The translations under genes were made by a program, and so were the position numbers. Positions 22,352-34,072 of a DNA stretch of 64,000 nt are shown piece after piece (within the stretch, counting starts at the first letter, position 1; each line of letters starts with the position of its first letter). Origin of the DNA: Guyanagaster necrorhizus (Eukaryota > Basidiomycota > Agaricomycetes > Agaricales > Physalacriaceae); contig NW_025064890.1 in NCBI RefSeq assembly GCF_019112545.1, positions 1,307,993 through 1,371,992 on the forward strand. Reading direction: 5' to 3'. A model generated the notes under the pieces. The model was not told the origin of the DNA, did no database searches, and saw nothing but the letters and a program-made list of their open reading frames with translations.

Positions 22352-22532
22352 TATTGGCAGAAGATTATAAGTGATAGTCTCAGTCGGGCACAGTGTAGGC
22401 GAAACAACTGAGGTATACGGGTATCTACAGCCAGGCTATATAGGTGATCGAGTAATGACAGGAGGCATGTACATATATGGTAAGTAGGAACGAGCGACGA
22501 AAAGAGGGTATAAAACGGATATCCTCCAACAG
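22352..22532 (-). mobile_element. Solo Copia-type LTR (family of element G)
   Basis: A 181-bp sequence with ends TATTGG and CCAACA is flanked by a perfect GTATA duplication (22,347-22,351 and 22,533-22,537). It matches the LTR of element G at 44,153-44,825. Unlike that copy it keeps its CpG sites, including the cluster GAACGAGCGACGAAAAG. It reads as a solo LTR left by recombination or a lone terminal fragment. Confidence 0.8.
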
Positions 22533-22947
22533 TATAGGCATCTCTCTGGGATATGCCAGTATGTCAAAGTCTTTCAGGGCCAGTGAATAACGATACAGTG
22601 TATTGCAGCCAGTCCGCATTCTTCGTTTTCTTCGCAAAGTTGGGTCCTGAATAAAGGCTTGATAAACCGGTCCTAGACGACAGTGGCATTGGGTGAGGTT
22701 GAATTCTAAACAGAAGGGCAATTGGCAATTCGGAAGACAAGGCCACCCGGAAACTTCCGAAGTGTCCCTTTACATTAAATCGTTCAGCATTCTTGTTTGG
22801 AAACCCATTGTCCTGTCTAGCCCTTTAAAAGTGGCTTGCATCGCAATGTGGTGGCCTATCATTCCCTGCTTCAGCGCCCCTCAGAGAGTTCTCGAAACGC
22901 GCTCGTTATCCTAAGTTCCTAACCCGCCGACTGGTCAACAATTCAGT

Positions 22948-24636
22948 ATGACGACAAGCAGCCATAATCTCTCCAACGTATGTAGAGACGTCGGTCCAAT
23001 TTTCCACCACTAATTTCTTATTTATATGCAGCAATACCATGCACCATCCACGTTCGAACAAATGGTTCTCTCTAAATACGACGATCTTTCGTCGTATCAG
23101 CGCCCACGCACCTTGCTCGCTCTTCTCCGGACCAACGACGTTCCAAATCCAATGGAGGTCGGCATTCTGAAAGGATCATTGTTCCACGTCCAAAACGACA
23201 TTCGCCGGATCGTCGCCGACCTCGATCGCTTATCCTACGGCGACGCGGACGTGCTCAGTCGCGACACTTGTCGTCAACTCCACAATAGACTTGCACTCTT
23301 GGAAGAGATTGAATACGACCATCGTGTACCATTACTTCTCATCCGTCGCATTCCCCCTGAAATTCTCAGGGAGATATTCTTGTACACCGCTGGCTTCTTC
23401 AGTGATATCTTCAATGCGGGCAGCGAACCTTGGGTCATCGGGCAAGTGTCCAGGTCGTGGAGATCTGTGTGCATTTTTATGTGTCCTGGCCTATGGTCAA
23501 GGATAGAGATTCGTTCTTCCGATGACCAGTGCGTGCGTAAGAAAGACCCTATGGCATTGCTCCGGATGGTGTTGTCTCGCTCACGTCAGCACAGGCTAGA
23601 CATTAGAGTGACCTCGTCTATTGGATCGACAATGTGGGAAGAGCTGATTGCCACCGCCGAACGCTGGACGAATATCTATCTTACCAGTATTGGTCTACAA
23701 GAGGTGGGGTACCTTTCCCATGTCCGCGGGCGCCTCGGGAGGCTTGAAGAATGTCATCTGGAATATTCTTGCGAAGGCTTAGATTTCATCGATGCCTTCG
23801 ATTATACACCCGCACTCAAGAAGATAAAAGTGTTCGGTCTAGATCTCAATACCCTCTTTCACATTACATCTGCCAACCTTGAGCTCTTTGTCGACGACAG
23901 GGACGTCTGGTCAGCGTCCGCGTCAATCCATGACCATCATCTAAAGCTCCTCCAAGATTCGCCCAACTTGAAGGTCTTCTATGCCCCTTACCGTTGTCCT
24001 GCAGGCCGGACTGTCTTCCCACGTATCACCAAACCTTCGTTATCAGAATTGACAGTCTGCGACAACTCTCTTATCCGCAGCCTCTCGCTTCCACAACTCA
24101 CGGATGTCGCCCTGTTCAACGACTGTTGGGTGAATCCCATCGACTGCCTCGCCTCTTTCCAGGACCTGCTGATTCAGTCCCATTGCAACACTCTGACCAC
24201 ACTGCAGATATCTGATATCATTCTCCACCCAGAAAATCTCCTTCGAATTTTCGAATTAAGCCCCGCTCTTGTCTCTTTCTATTATCAGACTCATGAATGG
24301 TCCGCTCAAAATGACGATATCTTGAAGATTCTCTTCCGCAGATTGTCCGATTCGCAGGCACTCGTCCCCCATCTGAAGGACGTTGTTCTTGAACTGACCC
24401 TCTTCAGCGAGACCGACGTTCATTGTGCCAGCCGTAAGATGGTAGACATGATGGTGGCACGCCTCGGGTTGTCCCTGCAAAAGTTCCATCTCACTGCTAC
24501 GGTGCCGGATGAGGGGTTTTGTAATTTAGGTGAAGATGATTTTGAACGGCTGAGAACTATGAAGATGGAGGGTTTTGATGTGGTCATCAGTTCTTGTGGC
24601 TCCGACATCGACGAAGAAAGACACGTTTATGTATAA
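22948..24636 (+). CDS. F-box domain protein, intact
   Basis: The protein has 544 residues. A 10-codon first exon (22,948-22,977, MTTSSHNLSN) is joined by a 54-bp GT-AG intron to 23,032-24,636. Exon 2 also begins at an in-frame ATG (23,026), but that ATG is inside the acceptor context TTATATGCAG, so I prefer the spliced start. The lead-in helix 'VQNDIRRIVADLDRL' precedes the F-box, about residues 113-160: 'LLIRRIPPEILREIFLYTA' then WVIGQVSRSWRSV. The remaining 380 residues are leucine-rich-repeat-like. It probably acts as a substrate receptor of an SCF ubiquitin ligase; the substrate is unknown. Broken relatives lie on both sides. Confidence 0.88.
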
Positions 24637-25230
24637 TCTGGCTGTCCTTACATCTGCGAGTCATTAAAATATGATTCCCTTTCATAGGAGTTGCCTCAAG
24701 TAGTGCGCAACTAAATGAAAGATGATGCTGAGCGGTTGGAAAAAGGCGACTCGGAAAGCGGAACGGGCGGGAAATTATATATGGATGATTAGAGTCACTA
24801 GTACTTTGACTAAAGTACCAACATGGTTATAGATGATGCTATTCCTTGAGTCTTGTCCTGAAAGACTCTCCGTCTCTCACTTTGAATTGGAAGGTGACCC
24901 ACGTAGAGTATATTTATTAACTTAAATTAAATGCAGGCAAGTGGATCTGTGGTGTGGGAATCAAAATAGGAACAGTTTGGCTCATACCATTCAACTTCTT
25001 CCAAGTTACCACTTGCACTCCACATGCTAGAGTATGGGTGAGTTTGATTTGTTTTACTGTCTTTCTTGCAACAAATTATATTCTGTTGTAGAGTCCTTGA
25101 GTACAAGGAGCAACAAAGACAGCATACTCCAGTCATGACTCACTGGTGGCTACAAAAGTTTTTTTTACTATCTTTGGTTTTCAATAGTTCTCACAAAAAT
25201 GAATAGTATGATTTCTGTGAGTGGCAGGGA
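24637..25230. other. Boundary between CpG-rich genic DNA and CpG-poor repeat DNA
   Basis: CpG dinucleotides and balanced base composition continue to about 24,905 (last example CCCACGTAG near 24,900). From there the sequence turns AT-rich and nearly free of CpG. No gene is recognised in this stretch. Confidence 0.6.
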
Positions 25231-25647
25231 ATGACTTGTAGTTTGATTACTCAGTTTCATTTATGTAGATCATGTATGAGAATATTGATGTCTTGCCTAT
25301 ACTTCAAAAAGTCATATCAAAATACAATGGACTTTCATCAGATGTTCTCCCACTGTCATGTGTACAATGGTCTTTTTGATGAAAGGAACAAGTCAATCTT
25401 GAAAGAGTCAGAGGTGTCCATCAACCATGATCTTGCCTGGATTGATGCAGATATTTCTTATTTAAATGATGCACTTCATCAACTCATGGAGAAGTGCTGC
25501 CTATTGCATGAGGCCAAATACATTCACTGAGCAGTTTTATCTCCCATGGACCCCATAAGCATCCTTCCCCTCAAAATTCTGGCCAGTATCTTTCTCTATG
25601 TGGTTAGCAGTCCCATCAACATTTTTGACACCAACAATGCAGCATGG
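25231..25647 (+). pseudogene. F-box gene relic, segment 1 (N terminus and F-box)
   Basis: The frame reads 'LARIDADISYLNDALHQLME'-like text (here LAWIDADISYLNDALHQ), then HEAKYIH, a TGA, and 'ILPLKILASIFLYVVSSPIN' ending FDTNNAAW. This parallels the intact F-box protein next door (coiled lead-in, PPEILREIFLY, then EPWVIGQV). The TGA lies where an arginine is expected, consistent with CGA decaying to TGA. The gene is interrupted after AAW by a 1.37-kb LTR and continues at 27,014. Confidence 0.75.
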
Positions 25648-27013
25648 TGATGTGCTGGATAATGGCTAAGTGACTAAGAGAGGCAAATGAGGAATGAGCT
25701 CTCAAACACCAACACCTAACCACTCAATGCATGATCACCAATATGGGTGAGTTTGGGTGGTTTGAGTATGATAGAAGCATTCTACAGACTCAGATAAATC
25801 AAATATGAAGATGTAAAGGCAGTTTATTCAAAGCTAGCTTGTATCCTAAGATGAAATACTCACAAGGGTGATAGGGATAAGACATGGTATGTGAATTGAG
25901 ACTTAAAATGCAGAGCTATAGTGTCCAGCTTAACTTAGAAAACTCTGAAACCCAATACCAAGTCTCTCAAGCACTGAAACTTGGCTAGCTGCACCTTGGC
26001 TAGCTAGCAGTCCTTGAAACAAGAGAACTGATACTCAGATGCCAAAACTCTTATTAAGCCAAAACCCAAAGTCTGGTAAAGACTTCAACTCTTATTCAAT
26101 ACAGGTGACTTAGTAACAATAGCTATCCAAATCAAGGTTACACACAAAACCACTGGTATAGAGACTAACTACTGAGAGCTAGAACACTTAAATTACAGGG
26201 GGTGGGTTGCCTGCCACATGATTCCCCCTCATCCTGCTTTTATACATAACTAACTGATATAAAATCTATAAATAATTTAGTTTGGTTACTTATTTTGCTT
26301 GGCTAGCCCTAAAATTAAGTCATTATCTTGCCTTGGCATATCTTGTATATCCTTTTCAGGTGATCCAGGATGCTCCTGGCTCTCTATTTCTATAGCCCAT
26401 GAATATTTACTATATAATTAATCATCCTATGGTTCTGCTTGTTACTTCTGGACTCACTTATTGATCATGATTGATTGATCATAGTGATCTGAGGCAGCTG
26501 AGCTCCCTGGTTGTGGCTCATCCTCTGAACTATGTGCCTCTTTAATTATTCATGCCTGAGAAATCCTCACCACATGCATTTTGCATCAGACTGGATGTGC
26601 TAGCTGTGGGCTAATAAGTTTCACTTTGCTTTTACTCCTGGTTTGGGTGCTAGCTGGATGTACTTCACTGCTAGTCATAGTAATAAACTCCTGAGTTAGA
26701 CTATGGTCTACCAGCCCTGATGGCATTTAGAATTGGCCCAAACATGGTACCATTTCTAAGTCCAAATTGACTTGATATTTTACCATGATGGTGTTATCCC
26801 TCTAAGTCCAGTCTTGACTTCAAGATTATTAACCCAGTGCAAAGTTGTTTTAGCTAAGTCCACATTGATCCTTAGCCTTCTTAGCATAGCATGGCTATCA
26901 GCTCAGAGCCTCAGCTATAGCCCTTAAATTGCTAGCCATACAGACTTCAGCTTATACAAATATATTGTTTAAAATTCACAAATTTTAGGGCTAGCCTGAT
27001 ACAATGCATATCA
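25648..27013 (-). mobile_element. Solo LTR, 1.37 kb (family E)
   Basis: The sequence starts TGATGTGCTGG and ends GCATATCA on the plus strand. It is flanked by ATGG on both sides (25,644-25,647 and 27,014-27,017) and splits an F-box gene exactly between the Trp and Val codons of AAW/VIGKV. The same sequence occurs in inverted orientation at 48,783-50,101. No coding capacity is seen. The size suggests an LTR, but I have not identified a full-length partner. Confidence 0.65.
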
Positions 27014-27450
27014 ATGGGTCATTGGCAAAGTCTGCAAGTTGTGGTGGTCCACCACCACAACTCTGTCCAGGAATATGGACAAAACTCCTGCTTGATTATA
27101 TAGGAATGATGCAAAGATGCATGAAGATTGCTTGTAGCAGCACTATCTCTATCAAATCAGCATAAGCTGAAAATCATGATGTGTTTTCTTTGTACTGACT
27201 ATTTAATGGAAAAGTTTCAAGTGTCCAGCTGGAGATACTTGACTGCCCAGGCAGAATGCTGGTGAAAGCTTCATCTTTCCCTCAAGCACAGACATGAACA
27301 TATTGGATGCTCTCCAGAGATGTTTGTTATCACTTAAAGATTGTGTTATCAAAAGCTATGATGCTAGAGATTCTGAGAGGATAACTTCCCACTGGATCTG
27401 TGCCTTTGAGGGTTTTCTGGAGTTGACACACATGGAGTTGAGAGGAGCAG
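27014..27450 (+). pseudogene. F-box gene relic, segment 2
   Basis: Directly after the family-E LTR the plus strand reads VIGKVCKLWWSTTTTLS, which continues AAW of segment 1 and matches WVIGQVSRSWRSV of the intact paralogue. Further on 'LELTHMELRGA' resembles the repeat part of F-box proteins. Stops and frame changes are frequent. The segment is cut by element B at 27,451 and appears to resume at 42,654. Confidence 0.7.
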
Positions 27451-27911
27451 TGTTAGACCTGCTTGTTATATGGACCAAACACATGATAAACTAGTGCTGT
27501 ATCAGATTTGTACAGTCATGATAGAGTCTACTGAATGTGTTTGATCTGGTGGGATCAAAGTGCTTGCAAGTAGGCTTGAGAGAGGAGTAGTATATATAAA
27601 CTTTAGCTTGAAGCTGAGTCTACTACAACAAGAGCTATATTACTTATATATGATTTTGAACATGTTAAATATAGTATCTACTTATTATATCTGTCTGTGA
27701 GCTGGAACTAAAGAGCATGGTATTTATGCATGAAACAATAGATATTATCCATTGGCAAGGCATTTGTTGTGAGTTATAGTACAATTGTGTATGTTGTCTG
27801 ATATAGTCATAGTAACTGGCCCATTATATAAGCTGATACAATAGGCACCTGTAATAAGATAATTGAGATAGACATCAGAGATAAGATAAGATAAGCATAA
27901 AAATCATAACA
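27451..27911 (-). mobile_element. 3' LTR of Gypsy element B
   Basis: A 461-bp copy of the LTR also found at 42,180-42,648, in the same orientation. The inner end abuts a polypurine tract (on the minus strand GAGGGAGTAA) and starts TGTTATGATTTT. It contains TATATAAG and, downstream of it, the 13-mer at 27,603-27,615 that is complementary to the element's primer site. Flanks AGCAG (27,446-27,450) and AGTAG (42,649-42,653) are a target duplication with one C/T change. Confidence 0.85.
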
Positions 27912-30900
27912 TTACTCCCTCTTTAAGACTGTTGTCTTGATGGCTATGTTATGGAGGCCTTATAGTTGATAATAGCATAGTCTGCATCTATGTTCTTTTC
28001 ATTCATCCACTTGTTAGACTTATGCCTATACCCCTTCTATTTAACTAAGTAATTAACCATATTCAAGGATTTAGTCTCTGTCATTCACATGTTTTATGAA
28101 GCTAGTGATATAGAATTTTTTTGACCTTATAGTGTTCCTTTCTATTAACTAAGACTGCTCTCAGAGGCAGTGGTTTTTTCTGATTTGGGAATATGAGTGG
28201 CATATATGATAATAGGAGAGACTCATTGAATATGAGGTGTACTCACCAGCTATCAGAGAGTTTGAGTTTATAGGTGGTGAGTCTGACTTTGGTCAATACT
28301 ATAAAGGGGTCTATTTATTTGTCAGCAGGTTTTCATTTGGATTGGAGGAGGTGAAGGTTGATAGTATCAAGCCAGACCTTGTCACCAGTTGCATACTCTT
28401 CAGCAGAGCAGCAGTGCTTGTTATATTGGGCTTTTTATAGTGGCCACTGCCTTTTCAAGGGCTATGTGAATTTCCTGATGGATCTGTGTCATCTGTTTCA
28501 CAAAAGATTGTGACAGTGGAGTTTGAGTTTTGTGTCTGTCTGATGCTGTGACCAGTGGGTGTTGTCTGTAGTTGACAAAGAAGAGAGAATTTTCCATAGC
28601 TGGATGTACTTAGTTGTTGTGCTAGAATGTGGAAAATGTGAGTCACTCAGTCTAATCATGTTGTTGGTAGTTAATCAATATTCACAGATACTTCTCTATC
28701 TTCTGGTTGATCTGTTCTGTCTGTCCATCAGTCTGGGGGTGATAGGCTATCAATGCATTGCTTTGAATATGGAGAAGTTGATAGAGATCTGTCATAAATT
28801 TTAATACAAACTGGAGGCTCCAGTCTGAGATGACTACTTGGGGCATGCCATACTTGGCATATACCTCATCTCTGAGGATTTTTGCTTATCCTTCTGATGA
28901 TAGCTCAGTGGAGCATGCAACTGAGATGATTACTTTGGAAAATTGATCTACAATGATGATGATAGTGTTGTAACTATTGTATTTGAGAAGGCTGATGATT
29001 ATATCAACAGAGATATGGGTTCAGGGTTTGGAGTGGACTTTGTTTAGGTGAAGCAGGGTGGCCTTGGCCATCATAGCAGATTTTGTCCTTTGACAGATCT
29101 TGCATGCTCTAATGTATGCTTTGATATCCTTTTTCATTTTTGGCTACCAGTACTTCTATAGTATCAATTTCTGTATTTTGGCAATTCCAGAGTATCCTAT
29201 TATAATGTGATCATGGTGTCAGATAATGATTTTTCTATGAAGTATATGGTCTCAGAGCATATAGATCTGCCCACTGTAGTATATAAGGTCTCCTTCTTTG
29301 ACTATTTCTCAGTCATAGTTGACAGATAGTGTAATTTTTTGATCCTATAGATCTACTCAGTGAGTCACACTTTTGATATATTTATAGGCTTCTTCTTCAG
29401 TGGGCATGATCATTATTCAGAAGTGTTTAGGCTTTAGTAGGATGACTTTGTTGTTATTCTCTTTTCTCTGATTGTGATTAGGTCTTTGACTGAGCAGGTC
29501 TGTCTTTTTATTGGTGGTTCTCATCTTGTGATGGAGAGTGTACTGGTATTCCATGAGTTCTATGACCTATTGGGCCTGTCATTGGTTCAGCTTCTGAGGT
29601 GACTGAAAGTAACAGAGGTTCTGATGGTCTGTTCAGATTTCAAATATTTGGGAAGCATCTATCAGATAATGCTACCATTTGACAAGAGCAATCATTATCA
29701 TGAGTAGTTTCTTATTGTATATTTTATAGTTCCTTTCTGTGAATGATAGGGCCTTGAAAAAGAATGCCACAGATCACCACTTCCTTTTTTGTTCCTGCAA
29801 TAGGTCAGTACTGATTGTCCTCTCACTTGAATCTGCCTCAGTGTAGAAGCAGCCATTCTCTGATAGTATTGCTAGCATTATATCATTTGCTAGTCACTTC
29901 TTCAAGTCTTCAAAAGTGGCTTTCTGTGAGTGGCTGTGTGTTGTCAGTAAGTTGGATCATTGACCATATGATTTTACTGTAATCTTGTATGAATCTGAGA
30001 AATGCCTGCAACTCCTTCTTTATTAGCTCAGGCCATTCTATAACACCAGCTACCTTGACAGAATCCATGTGAATACTTCCTTTGCTAATGATTACCTTCA
30101 GATACTCAGTCTCAAGTATCTCAAACTCACACTTTTCAGCTTTGAGAAATAATTTGTGTGTTTTTATAATAGCAAGAATCTGTTGCACTAGCTGTGGTAT
30201 TCTTTTCAGTTTTAGGACATGATGAGTATATCATGAAGGTAGATTATAACATTTCCAGTGGTGATGAGATCTTTAAATATATTGTTCATCATCCACAGGA
30301 ATATGGCTGGCAAATTGGTGAGTCTGAAGAATATTACTGTAGGCTTAAAGAGTCTCTGGTTAGTTCTGAACATTGCTTTCCACTCATCTTCTTTCTTGAT
30401 CCAAACATTATTACACTTCCATCAAACATTGAGTTTTGAGTAGAATCATGCTCCATGCAATTTGTCTATGAGCTCTGAGATAAGCAGTAGGGGGTATTGA
30501 TTTTTAATAGTCATTTCATTGAGTTTGTGATAGTTTTAGACCAGATGTAATTTTCTATCCTTCTTTTTAATAAAGAAGAAAGAGGACACCATGAGTGATT
30601 TCAAGAGCTGAATATGCCTGCTCAAAAGATTGGTATTTGTATTGGAGATTAGTTCAATAGCATGATCCCAAGATTTTAAGTCAGAAAGCTTGTTGAAGTT
30701 TTCTTTGTTAAACAGGTTTCTGAAATTCTGAGCTCATTCAGGCACCAGCTCCTTGAAAGTCTTCTCTCTCTTGACAGGATTGGCTTTAGCTGCCAGATCA
30801 TTTGCATGGTATACTGCTCTAATGGAGATGGTGTTCATGGCATTCACAGCCAGAATTGTCTCTTCTTCCTCTATCTTTTTATCTCAAGCATCTTCAGGAT

Positions 30901-33520
30901 CAATATCTGATAGCATGAATGGGGTTTTCTAATATCAACACTAGACAAACATGAGTTTCTCTGTTTTCCAGTTGATCAATGGATTATGATGGATGAGCCA
31001 GTCATATCTGAGAAAAATCTCTTTAGCTCCTAGGTCTATTATAGCTAGATTGATTCATTCTGCATGATTCTCTATGCTCAGTCAGAGTTTGATAAACTTG
31101 ATGATGGATCCAGCTTAATTGCAGGTTCTGTCAGCATTGTACATGAGAATGAGAACTGTGGTGGCTTTGGTCAAGAGATGGTTTTTTACACTGTAGTCCT
31201 GATTGATAAAATTCCCTGTACAGCCACTGTCAATTAAGGCCATGACTGTATATATCACATGTTCTTCTAGGGTCTTAATCTGCATTTTGACCAGCAAGTC
31301 TTGTCTTTTAGTGCTCTGCCACCAAATATACTTTCAGAGCTTTTGCAGCTTGTTGAGCCACTCAAATGCTCTGCTTCTTTTTGTGTTCTTTATTTCTTTG
31401 ATTATCTTGTCTATCATTTTTTCAGCTCTAGCTCTGTGTATTCATTCTTGAGTACTGCCTTTGCTTCTTCTTTTGTTTGAGCATCTTTAATAGCATGTCA
31501 TATCTATTTGGTTTTGCATGGTTTCAACCAACTGGAGAGTTCATTGTTTAGAGACTCTCTGCCTCTGGTTCAGCCTGCAAGCACTTAAGTTTTACTCTAT
31601 TTTTTTGATTCTTTTAGTGTGGTCAGTGGAGAAGCAGGAATAGATATATTTGAATGTGTAGATATTTTATGAGTATCTAAGTTCATGCTATAAGTCTGAC
31701 CTGCAGTTATTGATGGCACACTATTTAGTCTTTTGTCTGAGCAAGTGGAATTATTCACTTGTTGGCCTTTTCTTTTATCTCCTTGATCTTTGTGTCCTTG
31801 CCATTCAGTTCTTCAGCAGCATCTGCCTCCTTCTGCAACTTCTTGATCTGCACCTATATCTCCTCATAGGTTCTTTTCTTCTTTGGGCAGCTTCTTGTAA
31901 GATGTTATTTTTCTCTGCAGTTGAAGCATTTTTTCTCTTTCTTCATTTTATAAATGTCTATTGATCTGCTCTGTCTATCATACATTATTCTGATGTCAGT
32001 TTTCTTGTCACTGGAGGTGAAGGCAGTACCAAGAATGTTCAACTTTCTCTGATTGGTTTGCAGGTGGTTGGGTGTAGTCTTCTTGTCATGCTGTTGGTTT
32101 ATTGTGCTGACCATCTTTTGATGCTGTCATTCCTAATTTATAATCATGATTTGTTTCTTCTAGGCATCATACTCTCTGAAAATGTTGATCATGATGTCTG
32201 TGATCATCTTGGTATATGACTGAGAGACACTGACTTTTAGAGTGGTGACCATGTGGTCTGTTTTCTCAGTGTCATGTCAAAGATCAGCAAGACAGGCTAA
32301 TCACTCAAGCTTATTGAAATATTTATTGGTGGTTTTATCACTTATGCATAATTTATACATCTTCATCTTGTGCATGTCTTGCATGATGGGATCTATGAAC
32401 TTTTTGCATACTGCTTCTTTGAATGTGGCCTATGAGAGCAGTTGATGATGCTCTCTAGTGGTGGAGTATAATTTGGTGAAATTTATAGTCCACTATTCCT
32501 TGGCTTTGTCTTCAAAGTATGAGGCAGTGAAAATGATGTGATAGGTGTCAGCAGTTAGATAGACTGCATGTACTTCAAAGTACATTTTGCAGTCCACCAG
32601 AAATCTGTCAATATTATCTGAGGCCCCTTAAAAGACTGCAGCTTTCTCATCAGCTCTGGTTTGCATTGGATCAGTGGGGTGTTGGTGGCCAGAGTGGCTA
32701 TCAGATTGAGATATGCATTGAAGCAGGAGTATCACTAGGAGAGTGATGGCCCTGAGAGTGTGTGTAGAGAGTGGTCATCTATGACAGAGCTCTCTGAGCC
32801 TATTCTTTTTCTCTTGTTCTTCTTAATCCTCCTATTGATGATCTTGAAGTTACTAGCTTTAGGATCATTTTTGTCTTCTTCTTTGTCATTCAGTACTGGA
32901 GTCTTTTTGCCATTAGATTCTGCTGTTTCAGCAGAGGATTCATTCTGTTCAGCAAAAAGACAGCTTCTTTAGGCATTCAGCCAGGGGTATCATTGTTGTG
33001 GGCCAGTCATTGAAGTTGGGCATTTTGGAAATACTGTCTGCACTACTAATCAGACTGAGAGTGCTGTATATATGGCTTGTTTTAGCTGTACAGAGGGCAT
33101 GTTCAGCATTGGTCAGATTTCAAATTGAGATCTATATGATGGTAGATTGGCCTTAGCATTGAAGGGGTATTTGTCATTGAACAAGTAAATTGCTTGTTTG
33201 ATTATGCAATACTGCAAAATATCAACTTTTTCTTCTGTTTCAGCTACTAAATACTTTCTTCCCAGCAGGATTACTCTCCAGGCTATGTCTGCAGTGATTA
33301 CATGTACCCACTTGTGATATATCTGCCTAAATTCTTCAAACATTTGCTGAATATCTTTTTGGGTACTCTTTTCACTTTACTCCCTGTCTATCTCTTCTAT
33401 AAGGATTGCAGACAATGCAGATAGAGAGAAAGCTGCCATTAGAGCTCTCACTGTCACTGAGGAGTCTTTCTGGCTGGATGAGGAGTCTGAGTCTTTGAAT
33501 AGAAGATCCAGCTGCTTCTT
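27912..33520 (-). mobile_element. Element B internal region: gag-pol of a chromodomain Ty3/Gypsy element
   Basis: On the minus strand, from right to left: a gag zinc knuckle CFNCREK near 31,905-31,930; a protease with intact ALIDSGCTGNFIN at about 31,190-31,260; reverse transcriptase and RNase H pieces at about 30,900-29,500, including 'FLKAEKCEFEILETEYL'; integrase at about 29,300-28,500; and a chromodomain (VNYLVK, KGYRHKSNKWMNEKNI) at about 28,060-27,960. All frames are broken, many by TGA where CGA would give Arg. The order PR-RT-RH-IN-chromodomain places it among the chromoviruses. The 5' part of the element continues at 41,395-42,179, beyond inserted element A. Confidence 0.85.
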
Positions 33521-33525
33521 CTATG

Positions 33526-34058
33526 TGTTACAATTTTTCCTATTTTCTTTTCTTTTTTCCTTGATTCATTTAGGATTGACCTCTATTTCTGCTTAGTCAG
33601 GGCACTTAGACCTGGTGCTTAGAATTGTGGGAATGCTTAGTCATCAGCACCACCCTGATTCTGGTCACTGCTGCAAAGCTGCACAACAGCACAATGAGAG
33701 AGAAGCCTCTCTTGTCTCTGTGCAGCAAGGCACAGCAGTAACAGCACAACAGCAAGACAATACTTTTTGTAGATATCTTAGCAATACTGGACAATATGCT
33801 GCACAGTGCAGCAAGGACAATTAAGTAGTTATATTATTAGAAAGATAAGGATTTAGTATTTAAGTAGCACAGTTTTTGCTGTAGTAGTTTCAGTGTTAAG
33901 CTAAAGTTTATTCTTCACCATCTACTCTTGAGTGACTTGCCATGCCTTGACCTCACATCTCTATTGACACATCAGTGAACTCTATCAGTCTAACCCAAAG
34001 TGCGAGATTCTGAATAGTTTATCACATGTTGATAGTCACATGGAATTTGGGCTTAACA
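33526..34058 (+). mobile_element. 5' LTR of Gypsy element A
   Basis: A 533-bp direct repeat with TG...CA ends (TGTTACAAT to CTTAACA), same length as the 3' copy. It is preceded by target duplication CTATG (33,521-33,525). It carries TATTTAAG about 30 bp before the self-priming motif at 33,892-33,904. In the first 150 bp every difference from the 3' LTR that I saw is a transition. Confidence 0.92.
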
Positions 34059-34059
34059 A

Positions 34060-34072
34060 TTAGCTTAATGCT
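34060..34072 (+). promoter_or_regulatory. Self-complementary primer-binding site of element A
   Basis: TTAGCTTAATGCT begins one base after the 5' LTR. Its reverse complement AGCATTAAGCTAA is found 13/13 in the 3' LTR at 41,223-41,235, and 11/13 in the 5' LTR. It does not start with TGG, so it does not look like a tRNA-primed site. This matches Tf1-type self-priming, where the start of the RNA folds back to prime reverse transcription. Confidence 0.75.

Noticed and set aside
1..24900. Biosynthetic gene cluster or defence-system operon
   Set aside because: The genes are unrelated housekeeping and signalling functions on mixed strands, with no shared pathway.
33615..33824. A 69-residue open frame, repeated nearly identically at 40,946-41,155
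   Set aside because: Both copies lie inside the two LTRs of element A. The conservation is explained by LTR duplication, not by selection for a protein.
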